Shown here in pieces: positions 26,549-36,197 of a stretch of 64,000 nt of DNA. Position 1 is the stretch's first letter. Each line of letters starts with the position of its first letter. Under the pieces are notes generated by a model, which did not search any database, was not told the origin of the DNA, and worked only from the letters and a program-made list of their open reading frames with translations. The position numbers were made by a program, and so were the translations under genes. Location of the stretch: positions 359,028 through 423,027 of the forward strand of contig NZ_FRAP01000003.1 in NCBI RefSeq assembly GCF_900142365.1, in the 5' to 3' direction. Source of the stretch: Pseudonocardia thermophila. Lineage in GTDB: Bacteria; Actinomycetota; Actinomycetes; Mycobacteriales; Pseudonocardiaceae.

Positions 26549-28642
26549 ATGACCCGCACCGCACCGGTACCCGCCCGCACTGCCGACGCGGGCGGGGCGC
26601 CGACCCGGCCGCTGCGGGTGGCGGGTGTCGCGACGGTCGGTGCAGTGCTCGCCCTGCTGCTCGCCGCGGTGCACCTCACGCAGGGCACCGCCGACGTGGG
26701 GGTGGGTGACCTCCTGCGGTTCGTCGTCGGTGCGGGCACCGAGCAGGCCGACGCGGTCGTGATCGCCTCCCGGATCCCGCGACTGCTCGCCGGGGTCCTC
26801 GTGGGGGTGGCGCTCGGCCTGGCGGGCTGCGTCCTGCAGACGATCTCCCGCAACTCCCTCGCCTCTCCCGACACCCTCGGCGTCGGGAGAGGCGCCTACG
26901 TGCTGATCGTCGCCCTGTCGGTGGCCGGGCTGGCGCTGCCCGTGCCGTTCGCGGGCGCGGTGGCGTTCGTGGGTGGACTCGCCGCCGCGGCGCTGGTGCT
27001 GGTCCTCTCGTCCGGGGTGGGCTCGGGGCCGACCCGGCTCGTGCTGGCCGGCTCGGCGGTCGGGCTGGCGCTCGAGTCGGTCACGGTCGCGCTGCTGCTG
27101 CTGTTCGAGGAGCAGACGGTCGGGCTGTACGCGTGGGGGAGCGGCACGCTCTCCCAGTTCGGCATGACCTCGATGGCCTGGATGGCCCCGGTCGTGGCCG
27201 TCGCGTTCCTGCTGCTGCTCACCCTGTCCACCGAGCTGGACCTGCACGGGCTGGGCGACGACTCGGCCTCCGTGCTGGGCGTGAACGTGCGCCGCACCAG
27301 GCTCTTCGGGGTGCTGCTCGCGGTCCTGCTGTCGGCGGCCGCGGTGACGGTGGCGGGTCCGGTCGGGTTCGTCGGCCTCGCCGCACCGGCGATCGTGCGG
27401 CTGCTGGTGCCGCTGGTGCCGGGCCTGGCGCGGCACCGCGCGCTGCTGCCGATGTCGGCGCTGGCCGGGATCATCGTGGTGATCGGCGCGGACGTGCTCG
27501 CACGGCTCGCGCTCGGTGCGCAGGTCGGCGGCGTCGAGGTGCCGACCGGCGTCGTCACGTCGTTCCTCGGCGCGCTCGTGCTCGTGGGGCTCGCCTGCCG
27601 GTACCGGCAGTCCGGCCCCACCCGGGCGGCGCCCGCGGCGCGGTCGGCGCGGCTGCGCGGGCGCGCCGGGTTCGTCGTGGTGCTCGTCGTCGTCGCCGTG
27701 GGCACGGTGGGTGCGGCGACGGCGGCCACGCTGCTCGGCGACGCGAAGCTGCTCACCGGCGACGTCGTCAACTACCTCACGGGCCGGTCCGGTCCGCTGG
27801 TCACCTTCGTGCTCGACGCGCGGGTGCCGCGGGTGCTGGCGGCGCTCACGGCCGGCGCGGCGCTGGCGATCGCGGGCGCGGTGATCCAGGCGGCGTGCCG
27901 CAACCCGCTCGCCGAACCGGGCATCATCGGCGTCACCGGTGGTGCCGGGCTGGGCGCCGTCCTCGCGATCACGCTGGTCCCGGTGGCGGGCACCGCGCTG
28001 ATCACCGGGTCGGCGCTCGTCGGTGCCGCGGTCGCGACGCTGGCGGTGTTCGGGCTCGCGGCGCGCGGCGGACTGGACTCCGACCGGCTCGTGCTCATCG
28101 GCGTCGGTGTGTCGGCCGCGGCCGCCGCGGCGATCACGTTCGTCATCCTCCTCAGCGATCCGTTCAACGTCGGCAAGGCGCTGACGTGGCTGTCCGGCTC
28201 CACATACGGACGGACGCTGCCGCAGGTCGTGCCGGTCGTGCTCGCCCTGCTGGTCGCCGTGCCGATCCTGTGGCGGTCACGGCGCGAGCTCGATCTCGTC
28301 GCCGTCGACGACGACACCCCGCGGGTGGCCGGCATCGCGCTGGAGCGGTCGCGGCCGCTCCTGCTGGGGCTGGCCTGCTTGCTCACGGCGATGGCGGTGT
28401 CCGCGGTCGGCGTGATCTCGTTCGTCGGGCTCGTCGCGCCGCACGCGGCCCGGGCGCTGGTCGGGGCCAAGCACGAGCGGGTGCTGCCGGTGACGGCGCT
28501 GCTCGGGGCGCTGCTGGTGTCGGTCGCGGACACGGTGGGCCGCACGGTCATCGCGCCGGGGCAGCTGCCGGCCGGGCTCGTCGCCGCGCTCGTGGGCACG
28601 CCGTACTTCGTGTGGCTGCTCTGGCGGTCGCGCACGGCGTAG
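26549..28642 (+). CDS. Fused (double) FecCD-type siderophore permease
   Basis: 697 residues, twice the usual permease size. Two complete FecCD units in tandem: the first about residues 20-350 (RIPRLLAGVLVGVALGLAGCVLQTISRNSLASPDTLGV), the second about 375-697 (RVPRVLAALTAGAALAIAGAVIQAACRNPLAEPGIIGVTGGAGLG), each in pieces with GFVGLAAP or SFVGLVAPH near its end. Each half has many hydrophobic segments. The fusion makes the obligate permease dimer as one chain, like FhuB of enteric bacteria. Last gene of the operon. Confidence 0.94.
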   Translation: MTRTAPVPARTADAGGAPTRPLRVAGVATVGAVLALLLAAVHLTQGTADVGVGDLLRFVVGAGTEQADAVVIASRIPRLLAGVLVGVALGLAGCVLQTISRNSLASPDTLGVGRGAYVLIVALSVAGLALPVPFAGAVAFVGGLAAAALVLVLSSGVGSGPTRLVLAGSAVGLALESVTVALLLLFEEQTVGLYAWGSGTLSQFGMTSMAWMAPVVAVAFLLLLTLSTELDLHGLGDDSASVLGVNVRRTRLFGVLLAVLLSAAAVTVAGPVGFVGLAAPAIVRLLVPLVPGLARHRALLPMSALAGIIVVIGADVLARLALGAQVGGVEVPTGVVTSFLGALVLVGLACRYRQSGPTRAAPAARSARLRGRAGFVVVLVVVAVGTVGAATAATLLGDAKLLTGDVVNYLTGRSGPLVTFVLDARVPRVLAALTAGAALAIAGAVIQAACRNPLAEPGIIGVTGGAGLGAVLAITLVPVAGTALITGSALVGAAVATLAVFGLAARGGLDSDRLVLIGVGVSAAAAAAITFVILLSDPFNVGKALTWLSGSTYGRTLPQVVPVVLALLVAVPILWRSRRELDLVAVDDDTPRVAGIALERSRPLLLGLACLLTAMAVSAVGVISFVGLVAPHAARALVGAKHERVLPVTALLGALLVSVADTVGRTVIAPGQLPAGLVAALVGTPYFVWLLWRSRTA

Positions 28643-28675
28643 CGGGAACTGCGTCGTGCTCGACGGGGATCGAGC

Positions 28676-29845
28676 TCAGGGCTTCACCGCCAGTGCGGCG
28701 TGCATCGACACGTCGGAGTCCGAGGCTGCCCACATCTCCGCGTCGTCGTGCTGGCCGCTCAGCGGCACGGAGATCCCGGGGCGCCAGCGCAGCAGCCCGA
28801 CGACGCCCGGCTCGACGATCTCCAACCCGTCGAGGAACAGCCGGCGCACGTCCGCGGCGGTGCGCGGGTACAGGGGGATCCCGGCGGCCGCGTACCGCTC
28901 GACCGATGCGGCCAGCGTCGCGCCCACCGCGAAGTCGGACGTGACGTGGGAGATCGCCAGCGCGCTCCCGGACGGGACCGCGGCCAGCAGCGTGGCAACC
29001 AGCCGGTGCGCGGCCTCGTCGTCGAGGAAGTGCAGCAGCCCCAGCGCGGTGACCGCGACGGGCCGGCCGAGGTCGAGCAGCTCGCGCACCTCGGCTGAGG
29101 AGAGGATCTCCTCCGGCCGCCGCGCATCCGCGTCGACGTGCGCGATCGCGCCCCGTGGATCGCTCGTCATCAGCGCGGCGGCGTGCGCCAGCACGATCGG
29201 GTCGTTGTCGACGTAGACCACCCGCGCGCTCGGGATGACCGCCTGGGCGATCTGGTGCAGGTCGGGCTCGGCGGGGATGCCCGTGCCGACGTCGAGGAAC
29301 TGGTCGTGCCCGGCGCGCGCCAGGTGCGTCACCACGCGGTGCATGAACGCGCGCTGGGCGCGGGCGGCCACTGGCGTGGTCGGCGCGACCTGGACCAGCT
29401 CGTCGGCGGCGATCCGGTCGGGCCAGTAGTTGGTCTTGCCGCCGAGCAGCACGTCGTAGACCCGGGCGCTGTGCGCGCGATCGAGCTGCAGTTCGCTCGG
29501 CAGCGGGGGCACCAGGTCTTCGCGGGGGTCCGGCGCGGGCCCCGCCTCGGCCGGGGCCGGTTCCGGCGGCGGGCCCACGACGACGAGGGCGCGCGGCCGG
29601 CGAGCGCGGGTGTGCGCCGTCATCCCGGCGGCGATGGCGTCGCGCAGCAGGGCGGCGCGGTCGTCGACGAGTGGTTCGCCGCGCAGCTCGGCCTCGACCT
29701 CCAGGCGGTCGAGCAGCCGGTCCAGCTGGGGGTCGGAGACGCGGTGGTCGACGAGCACGAACCGGCCGGCCTCGGGGTGGTCGACGACGATCGCGTCGGG
29801 GGTGGGCAGCTCGCAGCGCACGATCGGGACGGGGAGCTGCGCCAC
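28676..29845 (-). CDS. SAM-dependent methyltransferase of the DUF574 (Methyltransf_19) family, with N-terminal extension
   Basis: 389 residues from GTG 29845 (AGGAGA site). About residues 120-389 are the actinobacterial DUF574 domain: SARVYDVLLGGKTNYWPDR, FLDVGTGIPAEPDLHQIAQ, VVYVDNDPIVLAHA and LGLLHFLDD in pieces. About residues 1-115 are an extra domain not usual in the family, ending in a Pro/Ala-rich linker. Paralogues are abundant in actinomycetes and mostly uncharacterised. Convergent with the siderophore permease gene. Confidence 0.85.
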   Translation of the reverse strand: MAQLPVPIVRCELPTPDAIVVDHPEAGRFVLVDHRVSDPQLDRLLDRLEVEAELRGEPLVDDRAALLRDAIAAGMTAHTRARRPRALVVVGPPPEPAPAEAGPAPDPREDLVPPLPSELQLDRAHSARVYDVLLGGKTNYWPDRIAADELVQVAPTTPVAARAQRAFMHRVVTHLARAGHDQFLDVGTGIPAEPDLHQIAQAVIPSARVVYVDNDPIVLAHAAALMTSDPRGAIAHVDADARRPEEILSSAEVRELLDLGRPVAVTALGLLHFLDDEAAHRLVATLLAAVPSGSALAISHVTSDFAVGATLAASVERYAAAGIPLYPRTAADVRRLFLDGLEIVEPGVVGLLRWRPGISVPLSGQHDDAEMWAASDSDVSMHAALAVKP

Positions 29846-29904
29846 GGTCGTCTCCTGCTCCGGCGGGGTCCGGTCGGCCGGGCTCGGCCGGTTGACTCAG
29901 GGGG

Positions 29905-30342
29905 TCAGTCTGCGCTCCCCGTGCGCCGCGCGGTGGCCGAATCGGCCAGCCGGATCGCCGAACGGAGCATCTCCACCAGCGCAGCGCGCTCCTCGGGGGT
30001 GCGCTCCTGGAACATGACGATCACCGCGTGGGTGTCGGGATCGAGGTCCGTGTGCTGGGGACGCAGGTTCATGGACACGCCCGCGGCGTCGTGCACCTCC
30101 TGGGTGGAGACCTCCAGAGCCGCCGCGATCCCGCGGATGGGATCGGCGCCCGGACCGTTCTTCCACTCGGTGTTGGTCCACTTGTGCCACATGGGGCGGG
30201 AGATCTCGTGACCCGCGCGGCGGGACCGCTCGACGAGATCCTGCTGCGTGAGCCGCAGCTCCTTCATGCGCCGACGGATGAGATCCTGCAGCCGCTCCCC
30301 GGCTCCCCTCGAGCCGGGTCGGTCGCGCGCTGCCGGATCCAC
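29905..30342 (-). CDS. XRE-type helix-turn-helix protein
   Basis: 145 residues from GTG 30342, chosen for its GAGGGGGG site; the frame stays open to 30408. The HTH covers about residues 18-75: LQDLIRRRMKELRLTQQDLVERSR, then ISRPMWHKWTN and IRGIAAALEVSTQEVHDAAGV. The C-terminal part (ERTPEERAALVEMLRSAIRLAD) is a short helical tail. DUF574 genes are often accompanied by XRE regulators in actinomycetes, so pairing with the 28676-29845 gene is plausible. Targets unknown. Confidence 0.8.
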   Translation of the reverse strand: MDPAARDRPGSRGAGERLQDLIRRRMKELRLTQQDLVERSRRAGHEISRPMWHKWTNTEWKNGPGADPIRGIAAALEVSTQEVHDAAGVSMNLRPQHTDLDPDTHAVIVMFQERTPEERAALVEMLRSAIRLADSATARRTGSAD

Positions 30343-30444
30343 CCGTCGGCCCCCCTCGTTCCGGACGGTCGGTGGCCATCCCCCCACGTCCGGTGCCCAC
30401 GATAGCACGCAGATCTGTTTGCTCTGATCGGCACGAGCGCCGCA

Positions 30445-31743
30445 TCAGGCGGGTTCGTCGCGCTGGTAGACGTCCGGGACGCCGTCGTGGTCGTCGTCGC
30501 GCTCCTCCTCGGCGCACAGCCGCCGGTAGTGGGCGTTGCGGATGCGCAGCACGACGGTCGCGATCAGCGCGGCCACCAGCGACCCGGTGAGCACACCGAT
30601 CTTGACGTGGCCCTCCGCGGCCGATCCGGTGCCGAACGCCAGCTCGCCGATCAGGAGCGACACGGTGAACCCGATGCCGGCGAGGATCGACAGCCCCAGC
30701 ACGTCCCACCAGGACAGGCCCTCGGCCAGCCGGGCGCGGGTGAACCGCTGCACCAGCCAGGTGCCGCCGAGCACGCCGATCGTCTTGCCGACGACGAGCC
30801 CGAGCACGATGCCGAGCGTGATCGGGTCGGTGAAGGCCTCGGCGAACCCGCCCGCGTCGACGACGCTCACGCCCGCGGCGAAGAACGCGAACACCGGCAC
30901 CGCCACGCCGGCCGAGATCGGGCGGAACCGGTGCTCGAAGTGCTCGGCGAGCCCCGGCCCCGGGCCAGGGGCCCGCCGGACGACGGGCACGGCGAACCCG
31001 AGCAGCACCCCGGCGACGGTGGCGTGGACGCCCGAGGCGTGCATGAGTGCCCAGGTGACCACGGCCAGCGGGAGCAGTAGCCACCACGAGCGCACCCGCC
31101 GCTGCACGAGCACGGTGAACACCGCCAGCGGCACCAGCATGAGCAGCAGCGGGACGAGGTGCAGCTCGGACGTGTAGAACAGCGCGATGATCACGATCGC
31201 GAGCAGGTCGTCGACCACCGCGAGGGTCAGCAGGAACAGTCGCAGTGCGGCCGGCAGGTGCGTGCTGATCACCGCGAGCACCGCCAGGGCGAAGGCGATG
31301 TCGGTCGCGGTGGGGATCGCCCAGCCGACCAGGCCATCCCCACCGGCCGCCGCGTTGATCGCGACGTAGATCAGCGCCGGGGCCGCCATCCCGCCCACTG
31401 CGGCGGCCACCGGAAGCGCGGCCCGGCGCGGATCGCGCAGGTCGCCGGCCACGAACTCGCGCTTGAGCTCCAGTCCAGCGACGAAGAAGAAGATCGCGAG
31501 CAGTCCGTCTGCGGCCCACGCGGCCACGGTGAGGTCGAGGTGCAGCGACGCCGGCCCGACCCGCAGGTTCGACAGGTCGGCGTACGCCTCGCGCCACGGC
31601 GAGTTGGCCCAGATCAGCGCGAGCGCGGCCGCCCCGACCAGCAGCAGCCCGCCGATGGTCTCGGTGCGCAGCAGATCGCCGATGCGGCGGACCTCGGGCC
31701 ACGAACCGCGGCCGAACAGGCGGGGGCTGGCGGAACGGTGCAT
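30445..31743 (-). CDS. nhaA: Na+/H+ antiporter NhaA
   Basis: 432 residues from ATG 31743 (GGAGG site). Membrane antiporter exchanging Na+ for H+ in pH and salt homeostasis. Twelve-segment NhaA fold. The paired ion-binding aspartates are in [18 protein letters not shown]. Other hallmarks: [35 protein letters not shown] and GASLLAGIGFT-like [15 protein letters not shown]. The C-terminal tail [21 protein letters not shown] is highly acidic. Confidence 0.96.
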   Translation of the reverse strand: MHRSASPRLFGRGSWPEVRRIGDLLRTETIGGLLLVGAAALALIWANSPWREAYADLSNLRVGPASLHLDLTVAAWAADGLLAIFFFVAGLELKREFVAGDLRDPRRAALPVAAAVGGMAAPALIYVAINAAAGGDGLVGWAIPTATDIAFALAVLAVISTHLPAALRLFLLTLAVVDDLLAIVIIALFYTSELHLVPLLLMLVPLAVFTVLVQRRVRSWWLLLPLAVVTWALMHASGVHATVAGVLLGFAVPVVRRAPGPGPGLAEHFEHRFRPISAGVAVPVFAFFAAGVSVVDAGGFAEAFTDPITLGIVLGLVVGKTIGVLGGTWLVQRFTRARLAEGLSWWDVLGLSILAGIGFTVSLLIGELAFGTGSAAEGHVKIGVLTGSLVAALIATVVLRIRNAHYRRLCAEEERDDDHDGVPDVYQRDEPA

Positions 31744-31927
31744 GCGGGCGTCCTCCGGGCACGTCGAACGGATGCCGACCAGACTTCCCGGCACGCCCCG
31801 GGTGACGGTAACCGGCCCACCCGGCCGGGAGCAGGGCCGTCGAGAGCGATGTCACACGGCCGTTCGGTCGAGCGGCGGCGGGGTTTCCGGGCCCGAGTGC
31901 GTCGAGTCGTCCGGGCTCGAGTGCCGT

Positions 31928-31999
31928 CGAGAACGAAGTCGTGGCTGTTCCGAATCGATTCAGGACCACCACGACTTCGTTCTCGGCTTCGTTCTCGAC
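31928..31999 (-). terminator. Long inverted repeat after the THUMP-like methyltransferase gene
   Basis: Arms of 17 bp match perfectly (31928-31944 and 31969-31985) around a 24-base loop containing GAATCGATTC. A second copy of the right arm (13 bp, 31987-31999, CTTCGTTCTCGAC) follows at once and could pair with the same left arm instead. It stands between a minus-strand stop (32009) and the nhaA start. Probable terminator, with an unusual alternative pairing. Confidence 0.65.
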
Positions 32000-32008
32000 G
32001 CAGCGCCC

Positions 32009-33175
32009 TCATGCGTCCTCGCAGATCAAGGCCCACGGGCGGTCCGCCAGGCGGGTCATGACGAGCGTGACCCGCCTGCTGCCCGTGAGGCCGCGCTGCA
32101 GCGCGCGGTGCAGGGCGTCGACGTCGCCGGCGAGGCCGCGGCGGCGGATGTCCACCGCGCCGGCGTCCACCGCGCGCAGCCGCCGCAGCAGCGTCTTCTG
32201 GTGCCACGGGCCCGAGTCGAGCACCCGCAGGGTGCGCGCGAACGGGGTCGTGAGGCAGGCGTCGCCGGACAGGAACGCGATCTTCTCGTCGAGCTGCCAG
32301 GTGCCGGTGGCGCGGGCCAGCTCGGCCACCAGCCCGGCGCGGGTCACCGCCGGATCGGGATCGAGCAGGTAGCGGCCCGGTTCGCGCACCGGCACGGGAT
32401 CACCCGGCGCGGGCAGCAGCTCGGCGCCCGCGGGCAGCACGGTGGCGCGCGTGCGGGCCCCGGCCAGGGCGGGCGACCACAGCACCGCCTCCTTGAGCTC
32501 CCGGCCCACCGACACGAACTCGATCTCCCACCCGGGCGGGACGACGTCGTGCTCGACACCGGGGGCGGCCTTGATCCCGACCGCGGCGACCCGCTCGGTG
32601 AGCCCGGTGCACCAGGCCAGCGGCGGTTCCGACGCGCCCGTGCGGTGTCGGCGGCCGCCGCTGCGGCGGGCCGGATCGACGAACGCCGCGGCGACGCCGG
32701 TCAGATCGATCTCCCGCACGTCCGCCTCGGCCGTCGTCACCGCCAGCCCGTGCACGGCGGCGTTGCGCGCGGCCATCCACAGGTGCACCGGGTCGCGGTC
32801 GACGGCCAGCACGTCGTGGTCGCGGGCGAGCGCGAGCAGATCGCCGCCGATGCCGCAGCACAGGTCGGCGAGGCGGCCGAGCCCGGCGAAGCGCGCCCGC
32901 CGGTGCTCGGCGACCTCCTGCGCGGAGGCCTGCTCCAGGCCGTCCCGGGTGAACCACATGTCGGCGGCCCCGGCGAACTTCGCGCGCGCTCGCAGCCGCA
33001 GCTCCGCCAGGCCGAACGCGTCGACGACCAGCTCGGTGGGGTAGCGCTCGCGCAGTCGGGCACCCAGCCGCAGCCCGGCGGGGCCGGTCAGCTCCGCGGG
33101 GCCGAGCCCGGCCAGCTCGGCCAGCACCGCCTGCCCGTCCGGCCCGGCGAGCGCGTCGAGGCGGGCGAGGTCCAC
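32009..33175 (-). CDS. Class I methyltransferase with THUMP-like domain
   Basis: 388 residues from GTG 33175 (AGGA upstream); the longer frame to 33322 is not supported. N-terminal helical part, then a Rossmann methyltransferase core: LADLCCGIGGDLLALA (motif I, about residue 130), DVLAVDRDPVHLWMAARNA, and the characteristic AAFVDPARRSGGRRH. The C-terminal third matches the THUMP-like domain of actinobacterial methyltransferases (LPAGAELLPAPGDP, HQKTLLRRLRAVDAGAVDIRRRG in pieces). An RNA substrate is plausible from the domain type but unproven. Confidence 0.82.
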   Translation of the reverse strand: MDLARLDALAGPDGQAVLAELAGLGPAELTGPAGLRLGARLRERYPTELVVDAFGLAELRLRARAKFAGAADMWFTRDGLEQASAQEVAEHRRARFAGLGRLADLCCGIGGDLLALARDHDVLAVDRDPVHLWMAARNAAVHGLAVTTAEADVREIDLTGVAAAFVDPARRSGGRRHRTGASEPPLAWCTGLTERVAAVGIKAAPGVEHDVVPPGWEIEFVSVGRELKEAVLWSPALAGARTRATVLPAGAELLPAPGDPVPVREPGRYLLDPDPAVTRAGLVAELARATGTWQLDEKIAFLSGDACLTTPFARTLRVLDSGPWHQKTLLRRLRAVDAGAVDIRRRGLAGDVDALHRALQRGLTGSRRVTLVMTRLADRPWALICEDA

Positions 33176-33361
33176 GGGGCAATCCTGGCGGGCCGCGCCT
33201 GCGGGGTGGTTGCGGGTCCGCCATCTCGACGATGCGGGTTCGCGACGACCGGACCCCGTCACCACCACCTCGTCACCACCGTGGCGCACGGAAGGGCCGT
33301 CGCGGGTTCGGGGCGGGATCATCCCGCGGATCGAGTGAGACCGCTCCCTGCCTCGTTCGCG

Positions 33362-33367
33362 TAGGTT
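33362..33367 (+). promoter_or_regulatory. -10 element of a leaderless DUF4139 gene
   Basis: TAGGTT ends 8 bases before ATG 33376, with no ribosome site between. Confidence 0.5.
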
Positions 33368-33375
33368 GCACGGTC

Positions 33376-34914
33376 ATGGAGCTGCACGCGCCGATCGTCG
33401 CCGTCACCGTCCACCCGGGACGGGCGCGGATCACCCGCCGGGGCCGGGTCACGCTGCCCGCCGGGGGCTCGGAGGTGGTCGTGCCCGATCTGCCCGGCAG
33501 CCTGCTGGAGGAGTCGGTTCGGGTGGTCGGCCGCGGCGAGGGGATGCGGGTGATCGGCGTCGACGTGCGGCACCGCGACCTGGCCGAGGTGCCCGACGAG
33601 CGGGTCCGCGCCGCCGAGGCCGCGCTGCGCGACGCCGAGCGGGCGCTGGCCGACGTCGACGCCGCCGACGCGGGCGCAGCGGCCCGGCAGGACCTGCTCA
33701 CCCGGCTCGCCGAACGCAGCGGGTCCCGGCTCGCCGTCGCGCTCGCCGAGGGCACCACGCAGCTGTCCCAGGTGACCGCCATCGGCGAGTCGGTGGCCGC
33801 GGAGGTCGCCGAGGTCGCGAAGCTGCGCCGCCGCTGCGCCGAGCAGCGGGCCGAGGCCGAGCACGCGGTCAACGCGGCCCGAGCCGAGCTCGACCGGCTG
33901 CGCAACTCCGGGCGCAGCCGTCGCGAGGTCGTCGTCGCGGTCGAGGCCGCCGGTGCGGGCGAGCTGGAGCTCGAGGCCGTCTACCAGGTCGAGGGCGCCG
34001 GCTGGAGCACGGCGTACGACGTGCGGCTCACCGGCTCCGGCGCGGTGGCGCTGACCTGGCACGGGATGGTGTGGCAGCACAGCGGCGAGGACTGGCCGGC
34101 CTGCGAGCTGACGCTGTCCACGGCCCGGCCGACGGTCGCGGCGACGGTGCCGGAGCTGGAGCCGTGGTGGGTGGCGCCCGAGCCACCGGTGCGGCCCATG
34201 CCCCGCGCCGCAGCGGCGCCGGGCGCCGCGAAGGAGATGGCGGCCTTCGACACCGCCGGGTGGGTGGCCGCCGAGCCGGTGCCCGAGACGTCCGAGCACG
34301 CCATCGCCACCAGCTGGCGGTTGCCGCGCCCGACCGCCGTGCCCGCTGACGGCACCCCGCACCGCACCACCGTGACGACCGCGGAGCTGCCCGTGCGCCT
34401 GGACCACGTGGTGGCGCCCGCCGTGTCCACCGACGTGCACCTGCGGGCCACCGTCACCAACACCAGCGGGCACGTCCTGCTCGCCGGGCCCGCCTCGTGC
34501 TACCTCGACGAGGCGTTCGTCGGCACCACCGCGATCGAGCAGACCGCGCCGGACGCGGAGTTCGAGCTCGCGCTCGGCGTGGACGACCGGGTGGTGGCCG
34601 AGCGCGAGCTGACCTCCCGCACGACGCACAAGGCCCGCTTCGGCGCCAACCGCGCCGCGGTCGAGGAGTGGACCACGACGGTGGTCAACCGGCGCCCCAG
34701 CCCGATCCACCTGGTCGTGCGGGACCGAGTGCCGGTCACCCGCAGCGCCGACATCAAGATCGTCGACGTCGTGCTGAAGCCCGAGCCGGCCGAGCGCGAC
34801 GACCTGGGTCGCATCGAGTGGACGGCGACCCTGCAGCCGGGCGCGGAGTGGACCGCCACAGCGCGGTTCGGCGTCGAGGCCCCGCGGGACATGCGGCTGA
34901 CCGGTTGGCAGTGA
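33376..34914 (+). CDS. DUF4139 (mucoidy inhibitor A-like) protein
   Basis: 512 residues from ATG 33376. The N-terminal DUF4140 part (VAVTVHPGRARITRRGRVTLPAG) is followed by a coiled-coil stretch of about residues 75-190 rich in Ala/Glu/Arg. The DUF4139 beta-domain starts at about 200 (YQVEGAGWSTAYDVRLTG, SGEDWPACELTLSTARP) and runs to the end (VVNRRPSPIHLVVRDRVPV). No signal peptide is visible, so cytoplasmic. Related MuiA-type proteins were named for an effect on mucoidy in Pseudomonas; the molecular role is unknown. Its stop touches the convergent monooxygenase stop. Confidence 0.82.
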   Translation: MELHAPIVAVTVHPGRARITRRGRVTLPAGGSEVVVPDLPGSLLEESVRVVGRGEGMRVIGVDVRHRDLAEVPDERVRAAEAALRDAERALADVDAADAGAAARQDLLTRLAERSGSRLAVALAEGTTQLSQVTAIGESVAAEVAEVAKLRRRCAEQRAEAEHAVNAARAELDRLRNSGRSRREVVVAVEAAGAGELELEAVYQVEGAGWSTAYDVRLTGSGAVALTWHGMVWQHSGEDWPACELTLSTARPTVAATVPELEPWWVAPEPPVRPMPRAAAAPGAAKEMAAFDTAGWVAAEPVPETSEHAIATSWRLPRPTAVPADGTPHRTTVTTAELPVRLDHVVAPAVSTDVHLRATVTNTSGHVLLAGPASCYLDEAFVGTTAIEQTAPDAEFELALGVDDRVVAERELTSRTTHKARFGANRAAVEEWTTTVVNRRPSPIHLVVRDRVPVTRSADIKIVDVVLKPEPAERDDLGRIEWTATLQPGAEWTATARFGVEAPRDMRLTGWQ

Positions 34915-36135
34915 TCAGGCGGTGACCTCGGCGGTCACGGGGGCGTCCCAGTCGATCCGGTGGCGGTGCAGCCAGGCGAACGACTGCGCTCCGGTGCCGG
35001 CTGCTCGCTTGAGGAAGATCGGCATGAGCAGGTCGCGGATCCGGCGCGCGATCGGCCCGGCGGCCTTGTAGTTGCTGGTCCGCGCCCCCGCGGCCACCAC
35101 CTTCTCCACGCGCTCGCGACGCAGCCCCACGAAGGCGGCGAACGCCGCCTGCGGGTCTGCGTGGTCGCGCAGGCAGCGGCCCAGCTCGACGGCGTCCTCG
35201 ATCGCCATCGACGCGCCCTGCCCCGACGACGGCGACGTGGCGTGAGCGGCGTCGCCCACCAGGACCAGGCGGTCGCGGTACCAGTTCGGCAGCGTCGGCA
35301 GGTCGTAGATCGCCCACCCGCGCAGCTCGCCCGGGGTCGCGGCGATGATCCGGGCCGCCGGCGTGTCGTCGTCGGCGAACAGGGTGAGCAGCCAGTCCCG
35401 CCACTGCTCGGTGGTCATCGCGGACAGCTCGCCCGGGGCTGGTTCGTCGCGGCGCGGCGGGTTCGCGAACCACCAGACGGTGCCGTCGGGGGCGACCGCC
35501 TGGCCGAAGAACGCGCGCTTGCCGAACACCATCTCGTACCGCCCTTCGGGCAGCTCGACGTCGGGCACGCGGGCGTAGCCGCCGATGTTCAGCACGGGAA
35601 CGTAGCGGGCCCTCGGCGCACCCGGGTCGATGATCGTGCGCACCCGGGAGTGGATGCCGTCCGCGCCGACGAGGACGTCCGCGGTCGCGGTCGTGCCGTC
35701 GGCGAAGACGGCCGTGATGCCCTCGGGTGCCTCGCTCACGTCGACGAGCCGCTTGCCGTTGCTGAACGCGATGCCGCGGCGCCGGGCCTCCTCGCGCAGG
35801 ACGCGGTGCAGGTCGGCGCGCTTGAGGGTGATGCCGACGGTCCCGTCGGGCAGCGGCTCGCCCGTGCTGACCTCGCCGAGCACCTTGCCCGTCCCGCTGC
35901 GGAAGGTCATCGCGCTCGTGGGGAACCCGACGTCGGCCAGCACGTGCCCGGCGTCGATCGCGCGCAGCGCGGAGATCCCGTTGACCTGCAGTGTCAGGAA
36001 GGAGCCGACGTCCTCGTCGGGATCGGTGCGCGCCTCGTGGACGCTCACGGCGACGCCGGCCTTCTGCAGCGCCATCGCCGCGACGGGACCGGCGACACCG
36101 CCCCCGATCACCAGTGCTGTGCGTGCTGCGGGCAT
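34915..36135 (-). CDS. FAD-dependent aromatic-ring-type monooxygenase
   Basis: 406 residues from ATG 36135 (GGAGGCG site). FAD/NAD(P)H hydroxylase family: ALVIGGGVAGPVAAMALQKAG (dinucleotide motif) with the ribose-binding HEARTD after it, VGADGIHSRVR (the DG motif), and RLVLVGDAAHATSPSSGQGASMAIED in pieces (GD motif). Substrate unknown; relatives hydroxylate aromatics, polyketides or antibiotics such as tetracyclines and rifamycins. It is divergent from a MarR regulator with paired operators between them, the usual layout for substrate-induced detoxification. Linkage to the adjacent box genes is possible but unproven. Confidence 0.88.
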   Translation of the reverse strand: MPAARTALVIGGGVAGPVAAMALQKAGVAVSVHEARTDPDEDVGSFLTLQVNGISALRAIDAGHVLADVGFPTSAMTFRSGTGKVLGEVSTGEPLPDGTVGITLKRADLHRVLREEARRRGIAFSNGKRLVDVSEAPEGITAVFADGTTATADVLVGADGIHSRVRTIIDPGAPRARYVPVLNIGGYARVPDVELPEGRYEMVFGKRAFFGQAVAPDGTVWWFANPPRRDEPAPGELSAMTTEQWRDWLLTLFADDDTPAARIIAATPGELRGWAIYDLPTLPNWYRDRLVLVGDAAHATSPSSGQGASMAIEDAVELGRCLRDHADPQAAFAAFVGLRRERVEKVVAAGARTSNYKAAGPIARRIRDLLMPIFLKRAAGTGAQSFAWLHRHRIDWDAPVTAEVTA

Positions 36136-36171
36136 CTCGTCGCCTCCGATAAGGTTTGTTCGATGAGCCAA

Positions 36172-36197
36172 GTATCTAGTGATACCAAGTCTCTTGG
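36172..36197. promoter_or_regulatory. Paired MarR-type operators
   Basis: GTATC-tagt-GATAC (36172-36185) overlaps a second inverted repeat CCAAG-tct-CTTGG (36185-36197). The larger view is a direct repeat CCAAGTATC / CCAAGTCTC. They lie between the divergent starts of the monooxygenase and marR, 12 bases before the marR ATG. Binding by the MarR protein is inferred. Confidence 0.6.

Noticed and set aside
29138..30211. 357-codon plus-strand frame opposite the DUF574 and XRE genes
   Set aside because: Shadow of the minus-strand genes, with no start signal and no family.
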